The notes under the pieces are model-generated. The model had not been told where the DNA came from, made no database searches, and was given only the letters and a program-made list of their open reading frames with translations. From Burkholderiaceae bacterium (GTDB lineage Bacteria > Pseudomonadota > Gammaproteobacteria > Burkholderiales > Burkholderiaceae): a stretch of DNA of 64,000 nt. This document shows, one piece after another, positions 56,221-63,692 of the stretch (position 1 is its first letter; each line of letters opens with the position of its first letter). Position numbers and translations under genes: made by a program. The stretch is taken from NCBI GenBank assembly GCA_021166835.1, contig JAJPEN010000008.1, positions 1 to 64,000 on the forward strand, read 5' to 3'.

Positions 56221-57254
56221 GTTTCCTCTGGCCCGATCTGCTCTGGTCGCTAGCCGTCGTTCCGCTGCTCGTCGCGCTCTATTTCTGGGTGTTGGCGCGC
56301 CGCAAGAAGGTCTCCGTGCGCTATGCCGGCCTCGAGCTGGTGCGCGAGGCCGCCGGCGTCCGGCGCTGGCGCCGGCACGTGCCGCCGCTGATCTTCCTGC
56401 TGTCGATCGTCACGCTGCTGCTGGCCGTGGCACGTCCCACCGCCGTCGTCACGCTGCCGTCGAAGCACGAGACGGTGATCCTCACGATGGACGTATCGGG
56501 CAGCATGCGCGCGAGCGACGTCGCCCCCACCCGGCTCGGCGCCGCGCAGCTCGCCGCGCGCTCCTTCATCGAGCAGCAGCCGCGCAGCACGCGCGTGGGC
56601 ATCGTCACCTTCGGCGGCGGCGCCGCACTCGTGCAGCCGCCGACGCAGAGCCGCGAAGACCTGCTGAACGCGATCGACCGCTTCGAGCTGCAGCGCGGTA
56701 CCGCGGTAGGCAGCGGAATCCTGATGTCGCTGAAGACGATCTTCCCCGACCAGGAGATCGAACTGCCTTCGCTCGAGGCGCGCCGCGCGGCGACGGCAAC
56801 CTCGCTGGACGCTCCGCACAAGCTGGTGGCCGACCCGCCGAAGCCCGTCGCCCCGGGTTCGTATACCTCGGCGGTGGTGATCCTGCTGTCGGACGGCCAG
56901 ACCACGACCGGCCCCGACCCGATCGAAGCGGCGAAGCTCGCCGCCGACCGCGGCGTGCGCATCTACACCGTGGGCATCGGCACCCCGAACGGCGAGATCC
57001 TGATCGGCGACGGCTGGTCGATGCGCGTGCGCCTGGACGAGGAAGCGCTGAAGTCGATCGCGAAGACCACCGACGCCGAGTACTTCTACGCGGCCACGGC
57101 CGACGATCTGAAGAAGGTCTACGACTCGCTGAACAGCAAGCTCGTGTTCGAGACGCGGGAAACGGAGATCACTTCGCTGTTCGCGGCGGTGGCGGCGGCG
57201 CTGGCGGTGGTTTCGGCGCTGTTGTCGATGGTGTGGTTCAACCGGGTGCTGTAG
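56217..57254 (+). CDS. BatA-like VWA domain membrane protein
   Basis: 345-aa protein with two N-terminal helices (about 8-22 and 57-75), a von Willebrand A domain and a C-terminal helix (about 322-343). The metal-binding site is MDVSGSMRASD, with Thr/Asp elements in VGIVTFGGGAALVQPPT and LLSDGQTTTGPDP. The domain faces the periplasm or cytoplasm depending on anchor topology; BatA homologues expose it to the periplasm. It is the last gene of the MoxR operon. No BatB/C/D genes follow. Confidence 0.9.
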   Translation: MSFLWPDLLWSLAVVPLLVALYFWVLARRKKVSVRYAGLELVREAAGVRRWRRHVPPLIFLLSIVTLLLAVARPTAVVTLPSKHETVILTMDVSGSMRASDVAPTRLGAAQLAARSFIEQQPRSTRVGIVTFGGGAALVQPPTQSREDLLNAIDRFELQRGTAVGSGILMSLKTIFPDQEIELPSLEARRAATATSLDAPHKLVADPPKPVAPGSYTSAVVILLSDGQTTTGPDPIEAAKLAADRGVRIYTVGIGTPNGEILIGDGWSMRVRLDEEALKSIAKTTDAEYFYAATADDLKKVYDSLNSKLVFETRETEITSLFAAVAAALAVVSALLSMVWFNRVL

Positions 57255-57265
57255 ACAGACGGAGT

Positions 57266-57316
57266 TTGACCCCACGGCGCGCGAAAGCTACGCTACCGAC
57301 TTTGGCGGAAAGTCGG
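57266..57316 (+). promoter_or_regulatory. Promoter and operator/hairpin of the AbrB-PIN module
   Basis: TTGACC (57266-57271) and TACGCT (57289-57294) are spaced by 17 bp. Directly after comes a perfect 8-bp inverted repeat, CCGACTTT (57296-57303) and AAAGTCGG (57309-57316), around 5 nt. It ends 1 nt before the antitoxin ATG and includes its only possible ribosome-binding site (GGAAAG). It can serve as the antitoxin's DNA site and as an RNA hairpin limiting translation. Confidence 0.6.
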
Positions 57317-57317
57317 A

Positions 57318-57584
57318 ATGAAGGAAAATCTGATCGTCTCCAGCAAGGGGCAGATCACCCTGCCAGCCTCGATGCGCAAGGCGCTCGGCATCAAGGGCAG
57401 CACGGTCGTGACCGCCGAGCGACAGGGCAGCCGGATCGTCCTCACTCCGGCGGTCGTCGTGGAAACGGAAATCTACGACGACGAACAGATCGAGCGCTGG
57501 AACCGGGAAGACGAGTTCGCGCCGGGCGAACGGGAGGCGCTGACGCGCAGGCTGAAGGCCGGAAAGAGCCGGCGCGGTGCATAG
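57318..57584 (+). CDS. AbrB/MazE-type antitoxin
   Basis: 88-aa protein whose N-terminal 45 residues are a swapped-hairpin AbrB fold (LIVSSKGQITLPASMRKALGIKGSTVVTAERQGSRIVL read from its ends LIVSSKGQ and GSRIVL). The charged C-terminal part should wrap the toxin. It overlaps the PIN gene by 8 nt, a typical antitoxin-first toxin-antitoxin operon. Autoregulation through the dyad just upstream is likely. Confidence 0.88.
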   Translation: MKENLIVSSKGQITLPASMRKALGIKGSTVVTAERQGSRIVLTPAVVVETEIYDDEQIERWNREDEFAPGEREALTRRLKAGKSRRGA

Positions 57585-57996
57585 GCTCTTCCTGGACGCG
57601 AACGTCCTCTTTACCGCGGCGCACAGGCCGAACGGCAAGGCGGCTTTCCTTTTCGAGGCCCAGGCGGGCGCCGGCGCATCGAGCCCATGGACACTCGTTT
57701 CGAGCCCCTACGCAATCGAAGAGGCGCGAAGGAACATCGAAATCAAGGCGCCTGACGCGCTCGCGCGCCTGGCGAAGCTCGTCGGCACGCTGACGATCGC
57801 CGCGCAGCCCTCGATCCCCGACGCGACCATTCGTTTGCCGGACAAGGACGTCCCGATCTGGTCCGCAGCTCACGCCTGCGGCGCAACGCATCTGCTGACG
57901 GGCGACGTCAAGGACTTCGGCCGCTGGATGAACAGGCCCTCCGCAACGGGCGGCATCGTCATCCAGCCGGTCGCCGAATTCCTGGCAAGCCGCTGA
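57577..57996 (+). CDS. PIN-domain toxin (ribonuclease)
   Basis: 139-aa PIN-fold protein from a GTG start. The first catalytic Asp is D7 in LFLDANVLF. The second acidic site is in SPYAIEEARRNIEIK, and the third region is DKDVPIWSAAHACGATHLLTGDVKDFG. PIN toxins cut RNA, often tRNA. Partner is the overlapping AbrB-type antitoxin, a less common pairing than VapB-VapC with short VapB. The gene ends 79 nt before the convergent srkA stop. Confidence 0.86.
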   Translation: MHRLFLDANVLFTAAHRPNGKAAFLFEAQAGAGASSPWTLVSSPYAIEEARRNIEIKAPDALARLAKLVGTLTIAAQPSIPDATIRLPDKDVPIWSAAHACGATHLLTGDVKDFGRWMNRPSATGGIVIQPVAEFLASR

Positions 57997-58075
57997 TCGA
58001 GGTGCGCCGACGCGACGCTTCGGTCGTTCGGCGACCCGGCGCCGCGCCTCGCGCATCCTCCGCAAGCACGCGGCC

Positions 58076-59128
58076 TCACGGTATCCGTTCGAGCGCCGGT
58101 TCGGCCATCGCCGCCACCTGCTCTCTCAATTCCAGCACGCGGTCCTGCCAGTAGCGCTGCGCGCCGAACCACGGAAACGCAGCCGGAAACGCCGGATCGT
58201 CCCAGCGCCGGGCGATCCACGCCGAGTAGTGCAGCAGCCGCAGCGTGCGCAGCGGCTCGATCAGCGCGAGTTCCCGCCGGTCCAGCTCGGCGAAGTCCTC
58301 GTACCCGGCCAGCACGTCGGACAGTTGCCGCGTCATCGAAGCGCGGTCTCCCGACAGCAGCATCCATAGATCCTGCACGGCCGGCCCGTTGCGCGCGTCA
58401 TCGAAGTCCACGAAATGCGGGCCGTCGTCGGTCCACAGGATGTTGCCGGCGTGGCAGTCGCCGTGCAGCTTGCGGAGGAGGACGACGTCGCCCGCGCGAT
58501 CGAAAGCGGCGCGCACGGCATCGAGCGCGAGATCGGCGATGCTCGTCCAGGCGGCTCGCAGCTCGGGCGGAACGAAATCGTGCGCGATCAGCCAGTCGCG
58601 CGGCTCGCTGCCGAAGCTCTCGACGTCGAGCGCCGGGCGTTCGACGAAGGGCTTGGTGCCGCCGGCCGCATGGATGCGACCGATGAAGCGGCCGATGCGC
58701 TCGAGCGTGTCGGCGTGCTCCAGCTCCGGGGCGCGACCGCCGCGACGTGGATAGACGGCGAAGCGGTAGCCCCGGAAAGACGCGAGCGTCGGCGAGAGGA
58801 GTCGGGCGGTGCCGGCGATGCCCGCTTCGACGGCGGGATCGGCCGCGACCGGAACGTCGAGCGTCATTGACGCGACGACCGGAATCTCGCGCGCCGCCAG
58901 CTCCCCTACGAACTCGTGTTCCTCGCGGATCTGCGCATCGCTCCAGCGTCCCGGGCGGTAGAACTTCGCGACCACCGTGCGGCCGTCCTCCAGCCGCACC
59001 TGGTAGACGCGGTTCTCGTAGCTGTTCAGGGCGAGAAAGCGCCCGTCGCCGCGCAGGCCGACCGACTCGAGCGCGTCGAGCATGCGATCGGGGGTGAGGT
59101 CGGCGTAGGGGCGGTTCGAATCGGTCAT
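58076..59128 (-). CDS. srkA: Stress response kinase SrkA (YihE/RdoA)
   Basis: 350-aa serine/threonine kinase of the APH-like fold. The ATP-binding start is LALNSYENRVYQVRLEDGRTVVAKFYRPGRW (ends LALNSYENR and AKFYRPGRW), the catalytic loop is LRKLHGDCHAGNILW with its Asp, and the metal motif is FVDFDDARNGPAVQDLWML. In E. coli SrkA (YihE) protects stressed cells and opposes death triggered by the MazEF toxin-antitoxin system. Here it lies between two toxin-antitoxin modules. Divergent from the Phd gene across a 62-bp AT-rich gap. Confidence 0.93.
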   Translation of the reverse strand: MTDSNRPYADLTPDRMLDALESVGLRGDGRFLALNSYENRVYQVRLEDGRTVVAKFYRPGRWSDAQIREEHEFVGELAAREIPVVASMTLDVPVAADPAVEAGIAGTARLLSPTLASFRGYRFAVYPRRGGRAPELEHADTLERIGRFIGRIHAAGGTKPFVERPALDVESFGSEPRDWLIAHDFVPPELRAAWTSIADLALDAVRAAFDRAGDVVLLRKLHGDCHAGNILWTDDGPHFVDFDDARNGPAVQDLWMLLSGDRASMTRQLSDVLAGYEDFAELDRRELALIEPLRTLRLLHYSAWIARRWDDPAFPAAFPWFGAQRYWQDRVLELREQVAAMAEPALERIP

Positions 59129-59137
59129 TACGCCTTC

Positions 59138-59167
59138 CCGTATTTACGGATTTTAGCTATTATAGCT
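59138..59167. promoter_or_regulatory. Two adjacent palindromes between srkA and the Phd-PIN module
   Basis: CCGTA/TACGG around 2 nt (59138-59149) and AGCTAT/ATAGCT around 1 nt (59155-59167). The second contains TATTAT on the plus strand and a perfect TATAAT on the minus strand, so it could overlap -10 elements of both divergent genes. No strong -35 is seen in either direction. Phd-family antitoxins bind paired palindromes, so this is the probable autoregulatory site. Confidence 0.55.
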
Positions 59168-59190
59168 GGGCGAAAAAAGGGAGATGGGGT

Positions 59191-59457
59191 ATGCGTTCCG
59201 TGACGTCCGCCGAAGCGCAGAACAACTTCGGCCGATTGCTCGATCAAGCGCTGGTCGAGCCGGTCGTCGTCACCCGCCGAGGCCGGCCCGTCGTCGCGAT
59301 CGTGGCGGCGGCCGAATGGGAGGAACTGCAGCGCATGCGCGCGTATTGGCGGATGCGCGAGTATTTCGAGCAGCGCGCAGACGAAGCGATCGAGCCGGAG
59401 GTGTCGGAACTCTCCGAGGACGACATCAACCGACTCGTGCATGAGCTACGCCCGTAG
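59191..59457 (+). CDS. Phd/YefM family antitoxin
   Basis: 88-aa antitoxin. The N-terminal fold SVTSAEAQNNFGRLLDQALVEPVVVTRRGRPVVAIV (from SVTSAEAQ to RPVVAIV) matches Phd/YefM, and the rest is acidic for toxin binding. GGGAGATGGGG precedes the ATG. It overlaps the toxin gene by 17 nt. It is a second, different antitoxin type from the AbrB one 1.6 kb away. Confidence 0.9.
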   Translation: MRSVTSAEAQNNFGRLLDQALVEPVVVTRRGRPVVAIVAAAEWEELQRMRAYWRMREYFEQRADEAIEPEVSELSEDDINRLVHELRP

Positions 59458-59878
59458 ACACTTCGTCTTCGACACCAGTTCACTCATCGGAGCGGTTCTT
59501 CAGCCCGCAGGCAGGCCGAAGCAGGCGCTGTTGCTGGCGATGTCGCTCGGTCGACTCGTCGCGTCGCGAGAGACGGTCTTCGAACTGGTCGAAGTGCTCA
59601 AGCGCGAGAAATTCGATCCGCTGATCGGCAAGGCAGCGCGCGCGGCTTTCCTGGAAGCGTACCTGTCGTCGATTCGACTGGTCGCGACCCCCGCGGCGGT
59701 CCAGGAGTGCCGGGATCCGGGAGACGACAAATTTCTTGCGCTTGCCGCAGCGGCAAGGGCGGTTGCCATCGTCGCGAGCGACGAAGATCTGCGGGTACTG
59801 CACCCGTGGCGAGGAATCGACGTCCTCTCGCCGACGCAGTTTCTCGAAACGGCGCCTGGACGCTGGTCAGCCCATTGA
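59441..59878 (+). CDS. PIN-domain toxin (COG1569-like)
   Basis: 145-aa PIN-family ribonuclease toxin. Acidic residues occur at D11 (FVFDTSSLIGAV), in ETVFELVEVLKREKF and in CRDPGDDKFLALAAAARAVAIVASDEDL, the last being the diagnostic D-P-x-D-D-K-F stretch of COG1569 proteins. Pairing with a Phd-type antitoxin is known for this group. It ends 8 nt before the convergent CMD-family gene. Confidence 0.88.
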   Translation: MSYARRHFVFDTSSLIGAVLQPAGRPKQALLLAMSLGRLVASRETVFELVEVLKREKFDPLIGKAARAAFLEAYLSSIRLVATPAAVQECRDPGDDKFLALAAAARAVAIVASDEDLRVLHPWRGIDVLSPTQFLETAPGRWSAH

Positions 59879-59886
59879 GCGACCGA

Positions 59887-60282
59887 TCACACCTCGCGCG
59901 TCGCCGCCGAGTGTTTCTGCATCACGTCGATCGCCAGCGCGGAGTGCGCGTAGGCGCCGCCCGCGCGCATCTCGGCGGCGACCCAGATCGCCTCCATGAT
60001 CTCCTGCTCGGTCGCGCCGTGGCGCAGCGCCGCTTCGGTGTGGCCGCGGATGCAGTACGGGCACTGCGTCGTGTGCGCGACGGCCACGGCGATCAGCTGC
60101 TTGGTCCTGTTCGGCAATGCGCCGTCGGCGAAGACGGATTCGCTGAACTTGCGGAAGGCGGCGAGCGGGTCGGGCGCCAGTTCGCGGCGCTTGCGAGCGA
60201 TGTCGGCGTTCGAGGCGGGAAACATCGGATCCACGGCGGAAAGTCCTATTGCAGTGAGTGACCTCCCGATCATGCGACGCAT
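59887..60282 (-). CDS. Carboxymuconolactone decarboxylase (CMD/AhpD) family protein
   Basis: 131-aa all-helical protein. The redox motif CPYC with a following His (AHTTQCPYCIRGHTEAALRHGAT) marks the AhpD-like peroxidase/redox branch of the family rather than the true decarboxylase. The N-terminal about 30 residues look like a weak or unrelated extension. It may reduce peroxides. Single gene, not clearly in an operon with its neighbours. Confidence 0.87.
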   Translation of the reverse strand: MRRMIGRSLTAIGLSAVDPMFPASNADIARKRRELAPDPLAAFRKFSESVFADGALPNRTKQLIAVAVAHTTQCPYCIRGHTEAALRHGATEQEIMEAIWVAAEMRAGGAYAHSALAIDVMQKHSAATREV

Positions 60283-60327
60283 GGGCCGTCCTCTCGCCGA
60301 TGGCTACTACCGCAGCGCGGAATCGAG

Positions 60328-60795
60328 CTACCACCCCCACAGCAGCCGCCGCGCCACCCATCCGACCAGCCCGTCCGCATCGCGGATCTTCGCCCAGTCG
60401 CCCTTGTGCGCCAGCGTGCGCAGCACGTCGCCGTACTCCGCCCTGCCGACGATGCGCGCTTTCGTGCTCGGGCTCCTGCGGATGTTCGCCACTTTCACCT
60501 TGACGACGAAGTGCGGCGTTCTGTCGGTGAGCGGCCGGTAGACCCAGCCCTTGTCGTTCTCGAAATCCTTCACCTGCAGCCACTTGCCCTGGCGGCCCAG
60601 CACCTGCAGCGGATAACCGCGGCTGAGCAGCCAGACGCTGTCGTGGCCGGTGCCCGGCCCGGTGCGCATGTTGATCTCGGGACGGGCGACGCTGACCATC
60701 TCGCGCGACTGCGCCTCGAGCGGCGCGAGAACGCCGGCGAGCAGCGCGGCGAGCGAAAACGAAACAACAGCGAGGGATTTCGAGGGGACGGTCAT
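60328..60795 (-). CDS. Secreted SH3-domain protein
   Basis: 155-aa exported protein. The signal peptide is about residues 1-30 (LAVVSFSLAALLAGVLAPLEAQS). Two bacterial SH3-like repeats follow: RPEINMRTGPGTGHDSVWLL to GWVYRPL, and VKVANIRRSPSTKARIVGRA to GWVARRLLWGW. Such proteins bind cell-wall or protein partners in the periplasm. The 134-bp gap between it and fixX shows no gene. Confidence 0.87.
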   Translation of the reverse strand: MTVPSKSLAVVSFSLAALLAGVLAPLEAQSREMVSVARPEINMRTGPGTGHDSVWLLSRGYPLQVLGRQGKWLQVKDFENDKGWVYRPLTDRTPHFVVKVKVANIRRSPSTKARIVGRAEYGDVLRTLAHKGDWAKIRDADGLVGWVARRLLWGW

Positions 60796-60929
60796 CGGAT
60801 CTGAAGCTCCTTACGGGGTTGCAACGGAGACGACGCGGAGTCGTCGAACCCGAAGCTAACAACGTGGAGCCGGCGAGTCGAGTCCGGCGTTCGCCCGATC
60901 GCGGGCGGCCGGGAAATCCCCGCCCGATC

Positions 60930-61214
60930 TCAGCCGAACTTGTACAGCACCCCGTAGCCGCCGCGCGGATACGCCCAGTCGATGTTGAAGTGCTCGTTGC
61001 ACACGAGCCGGCACGTGCCGCACTCGAGGCAGCCGTCGGTCGACAGCGAGACGCCGCCTTGTTCGGCGACGGTGTAGCAGGCGGCCGGGCAGGCCCAGGT
61101 GCAGGCCGGGGTCTCGCAGTCGCGGCAGACGGCCGGATCCTTCAGCTTTACGTGCGAGTTCCCTTCGTCGACGCGGTAGCGGTTCTCGAACAGCTTCTCC
61201 TCGACCTTGATCAT
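60930..61214 (-). CDS. fixX: Ferredoxin-like protein FixX
   Basis: 94-aa electron carrier of the FixABCX complex. Two cysteine clusters are seen: CRDCETPACTWACP (CX2CX4CX3C) and CLECGTCRLVC (CX2CX2CX3C), enough for two Fe-S sites. The end WAYPRGGYGVLYKFG is typical of FixX. It starts by ATGA overlap with the fixC stop and is the last gene of the operon. Confidence 0.94.
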   Translation of the reverse strand: MIKVEEKLFENRYRVDEGNSHVKLKDPAVCRDCETPACTWACPAACYTVAEQGGVSLSTDGCLECGTCRLVCNEHFNIDWAYPRGGYGVLYKFG

Positions 61215-62509
61215 CGCAGGGCCCTCATCAGCTTGATTGCATCGCCGAACAATCCGAAGCGCGAGCGTTTCTCGACGAAGTCGCGCTTGATCTGCTTTTC
61301 CTTGGTGAGCTTGTCCACGCCGTCCACCTTCAACAGCGTGTGCGCGGCGCGCGACATCAGCTCGGGGTACGTCGTGAGGAATTGACGGTTGCCGTGCAGG
61401 ATCTCGGGCACGTCGCGGTATTTCTTCAGGTCCTTCATCACGAAGCTGGCCTCGAGCGCCTTGCGGTAGCGCTTCAGGTTGGCCGCCGTGAAGGGCCTGC
61501 CCTCGTCGCGCAGCTTCACGATCGTCTCGGCCGCCAGGCGTCCGGTGGTCATCGCCAGGTTCGAGCCTTCGCGATGCACCGCATTGACGAAGCCGCCCGA
61601 GTCGCCGCAGATCACCCAGCCGTCGCCGTGCACCAGCGGAATGGCGTTATAGCCGCCTTCGGGAATGAGGTGCGCCGAGTATTCCTTCACTTCGGAACCG
61701 GCGATCAGCGGCTTCACCGACGGGTGCTGCTTCATCTCCTCGAGCAGCTGGTACGGGGTGACGCGCATCTTGCGGAAGTCGTCGACCATGCAGCCGACGC
61801 CGACCGAGATCGACTCCTTGTTCGTGTACAGGAAGCCGGTGCCGACCATTCCCTTGGTGATCTTGCCGAGCATCTCGATGACGACGCCGTTGTCGCCCGA
61901 GACGTTGAAGCGCTCCTCGATCGTCGCCTTCGGCAGGAAGTGCATCTCCTTCACGGCGAGCGCGACGTCCTTCCCCTGGATCGGCGGGCGCAGGCCGGAC
62001 TGCGTCGCCACCAGCGAGTTCACGCCGTCGGCCAGCACGACGACGTCGGCGCGGATGTCGCCGTTGGCGCGGTCGGTGCGAACGCCGACGACGCGGTCGC
62101 CTTCCTTCAGCAGCTCGACGACCGTGGTCTCGCAGATGAGGAGCGCGCCGGCGTCCTGCACTTTCTTCGAGAACCACTTGTCGAGGTTCGCGCGGATCAC
62201 CGTGTAGCGCGTGGGCTGCTCGTCGGGGTCGGTGGCGCCGCGGAAATGCGAGCCGACGTGCGATCGATCGTCCATCAGCCACATGCGCTGCTCGATCACC
62301 GCGCGCTCGAGCGGCGCCTGCTTGCGGCAGTTCGGGATCACGGCCTCGAGCGCGTCGACGTAGAGGATCGCGCCCTGCACATTCTTCGACCCCGGGTACT
62401 CGCCGCGCTCGAGCTGCAGCACCTTCATTCCGGCCTTGGCCATCAGATAGGCGGCGGTGTTGCCGGAAGGTCCCGCACCCACGACGATCGCGTCGAATCT
62501 CTCGGCCAT
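61211..62509 (-). CDS. fixC: FAD-dependent ETF:quinone oxidoreductase-like FixC
   Basis: 432-aa flavoprotein passing electrons from the FixAB flavoprotein to FixX and quinone. The FAD motif is AIVVGAGPSGNTAAYLMAKAG at about residues 6-26. GWVICGDSGGFVNAVHREGSNLAMTTGRLAAE is the second FAD segment (from GWVICGDSGG to GRLAAE). The start MAERFDAIVVGAG is standard. It follows fixB after 37 nt. Confidence 0.94.
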   Translation of the reverse strand: MAERFDAIVVGAGPSGNTAAYLMAKAGMKVLQLERGEYPGSKNVQGAILYVDALEAVIPNCRKQAPLERAVIEQRMWLMDDRSHVGSHFRGATDPDEQPTRYTVIRANLDKWFSKKVQDAGALLICETTVVELLKEGDRVVGVRTDRANGDIRADVVVLADGVNSLVATQSGLRPPIQGKDVALAVKEMHFLPKATIEERFNVSGDNGVVIEMLGKITKGMVGTGFLYTNKESISVGVGCMVDDFRKMRVTPYQLLEEMKQHPSVKPLIAGSEVKEYSAHLIPEGGYNAIPLVHGDGWVICGDSGGFVNAVHREGSNLAMTTGRLAAETIVKLRDEGRPFTAANLKRYRKALEASFVMKDLKKYRDVPEILHGNRQFLTTYPELMSRAAHTLLKVDGVDKLTKEKQIKRDFVEKRSRFGLFGDAIKLMRALR

Positions 62510-62546
62510 GTCGGCTCCTCGTGCCTGTCTTGCTCGCGGGATGCGC

Positions 62547-63692
62547 CTACGCGGCGTCGGCGGCCAGCGCCGCGCAGGCGCCCGCGGCGCCCTGGCCCGC
62601 TGCGCGCCGCGCCTTGCGCTCGCGCAGCGCGTCGGTGAGCGCGGGCAGGATCTGCAGCGCATCGCCGACGATCGCGTAGGTGGCGAAATCCATGATCGGC
62701 GCCTTCGCGTCGGTGTTGATCGCGACGATGACGTCGGCGCCCTCGACGCCGACCCGATGCTGGATCGCTCCCGAAATGCCGGCGGCGATGTAGAGCTTCG
62801 GCCGGATCGTCTTGCCGGTCTGGCCGATCTGCCGCTCGGCGGCGATCCACCCCGCCTGCGCCACCGGCCGCGAGCCGCCGTACTCGCCGCCGAGCGCCTG
62901 CGCAAGCTCCTCGACCAGCCGGAAGTTCTCCGGCTTGCCCAGGCCGCGTCCGCCGGCGACGACGACTTCGGCATAGGCGAGCTGCGCCTTGTCGGCGTCG
63001 GCATCGGGAATGTACGAGAGGATCTTCGTGACGACGTCGTCTTCGCTCAGCGTCACGCTCTCTTCGATCACGGTGCCGGTGCGGACGTCGTCGCGCCTGG
63101 GCATCGCCATCACGCGCGGGCGTACGGTGGCCATCTGCGGCCGGTATTCGAGCGTGTGGATCGTGCAGAGCAGTGTGCCGCCGAAGGTCGGGCGCGTGGC
63201 GGCGAGACTGCGCGTCTCGTCGTCGATGCGCAGTTCCGTGCAGTCGGCGGTCAGCCCGGTGCCCAGCGTGGTGGCGACGGCGCCGGCGAGGTCGCGTCCG
63301 AGCGTGGTGGCGCCCAGCAGCAGGATCTCCGGACGGCGCCGCTCGACCAGCTCGGTGAGCGCCTTCGTGTACGGGTCGGTGCGGTAGTGCGCGAGCACCG
63401 GGTCGCGCACGACGTGCACCTGGTCGGCGCCGTAGCGGATCGCGTCGGCCGCGGCCGCGACGGTGGCCTCGTCGTCCGGTCCGAGCACGACGCCCGACAG
63501 CGGCACGCCGAGGTGGTCGGCGAGCTTGCGACCCTCGCCGAGCAGCTCCCAGGAAACCGGCTGCACGCGGCCGCGTTCGAGTTCGATGTTGACCCAGACG
63601 CCCTTCCAGGCGCCGAGGTCGGCGCCGCCGGCACGGCGCGGCGCGGAAGCGGCGGCAGCGGTCTCGCCCGCCGGGGATTCTTCGGCGCTCAC
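62547..63692 (-). CDS. fixB: Electron transfer flavoprotein alpha subunit FixB
   Basis: 381-aa ETF-alpha protein. The C-terminal FAD-binding domain has [27 protein letters not shown] and [22 protein letters not shown]. The N-terminal domain begins [29 protein letters not shown] after about 35 Ala-rich residues that are not usual. The GTG start overlaps the fixA stop (GTGA). With FixA it carries out electron bifurcation from NADH. Confidence 0.93.
   Translation of the reverse strand: MSAEESPAGETAAAASAPRRAGGADLGAWKGVWVNIELERGRVQPVSWELLGEGRKLADHLGVPLSGVVLGPDDEATVAAAADAIRYGADQVHVVRDPVLAHYRTDPYTKALTELVERRRPEILLLGATTLGRDLAGAVATTLGTGLTADCTELRIDDETRSLAATRPTFGGTLLCTIHTLEYRPQMATVRPRVMAMPRRDDVRTGTVIEESVTLSEDDVVTKILSYIPDADADKAQLAYAEVVVAGGRGLGKPENFRLVEELAQALGGEYGGSRPVAQAGWIAAERQIGQTGKTIRPKLYIAAGISGAIQHRVGVEGADVIVAINTDAKAPIMDFATYAIVGDALQILPALTDALRERKARRAAGQGAAGACAALAADAA

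Noticed and set aside
57318..59878. The toxin-antitoxin region as part of an integrated mobile island
   Set aside because: No integrase, transposase, tRNA end or flanking direct repeats were seen; the base composition does not shift clearly apart from the short AT-rich gap.
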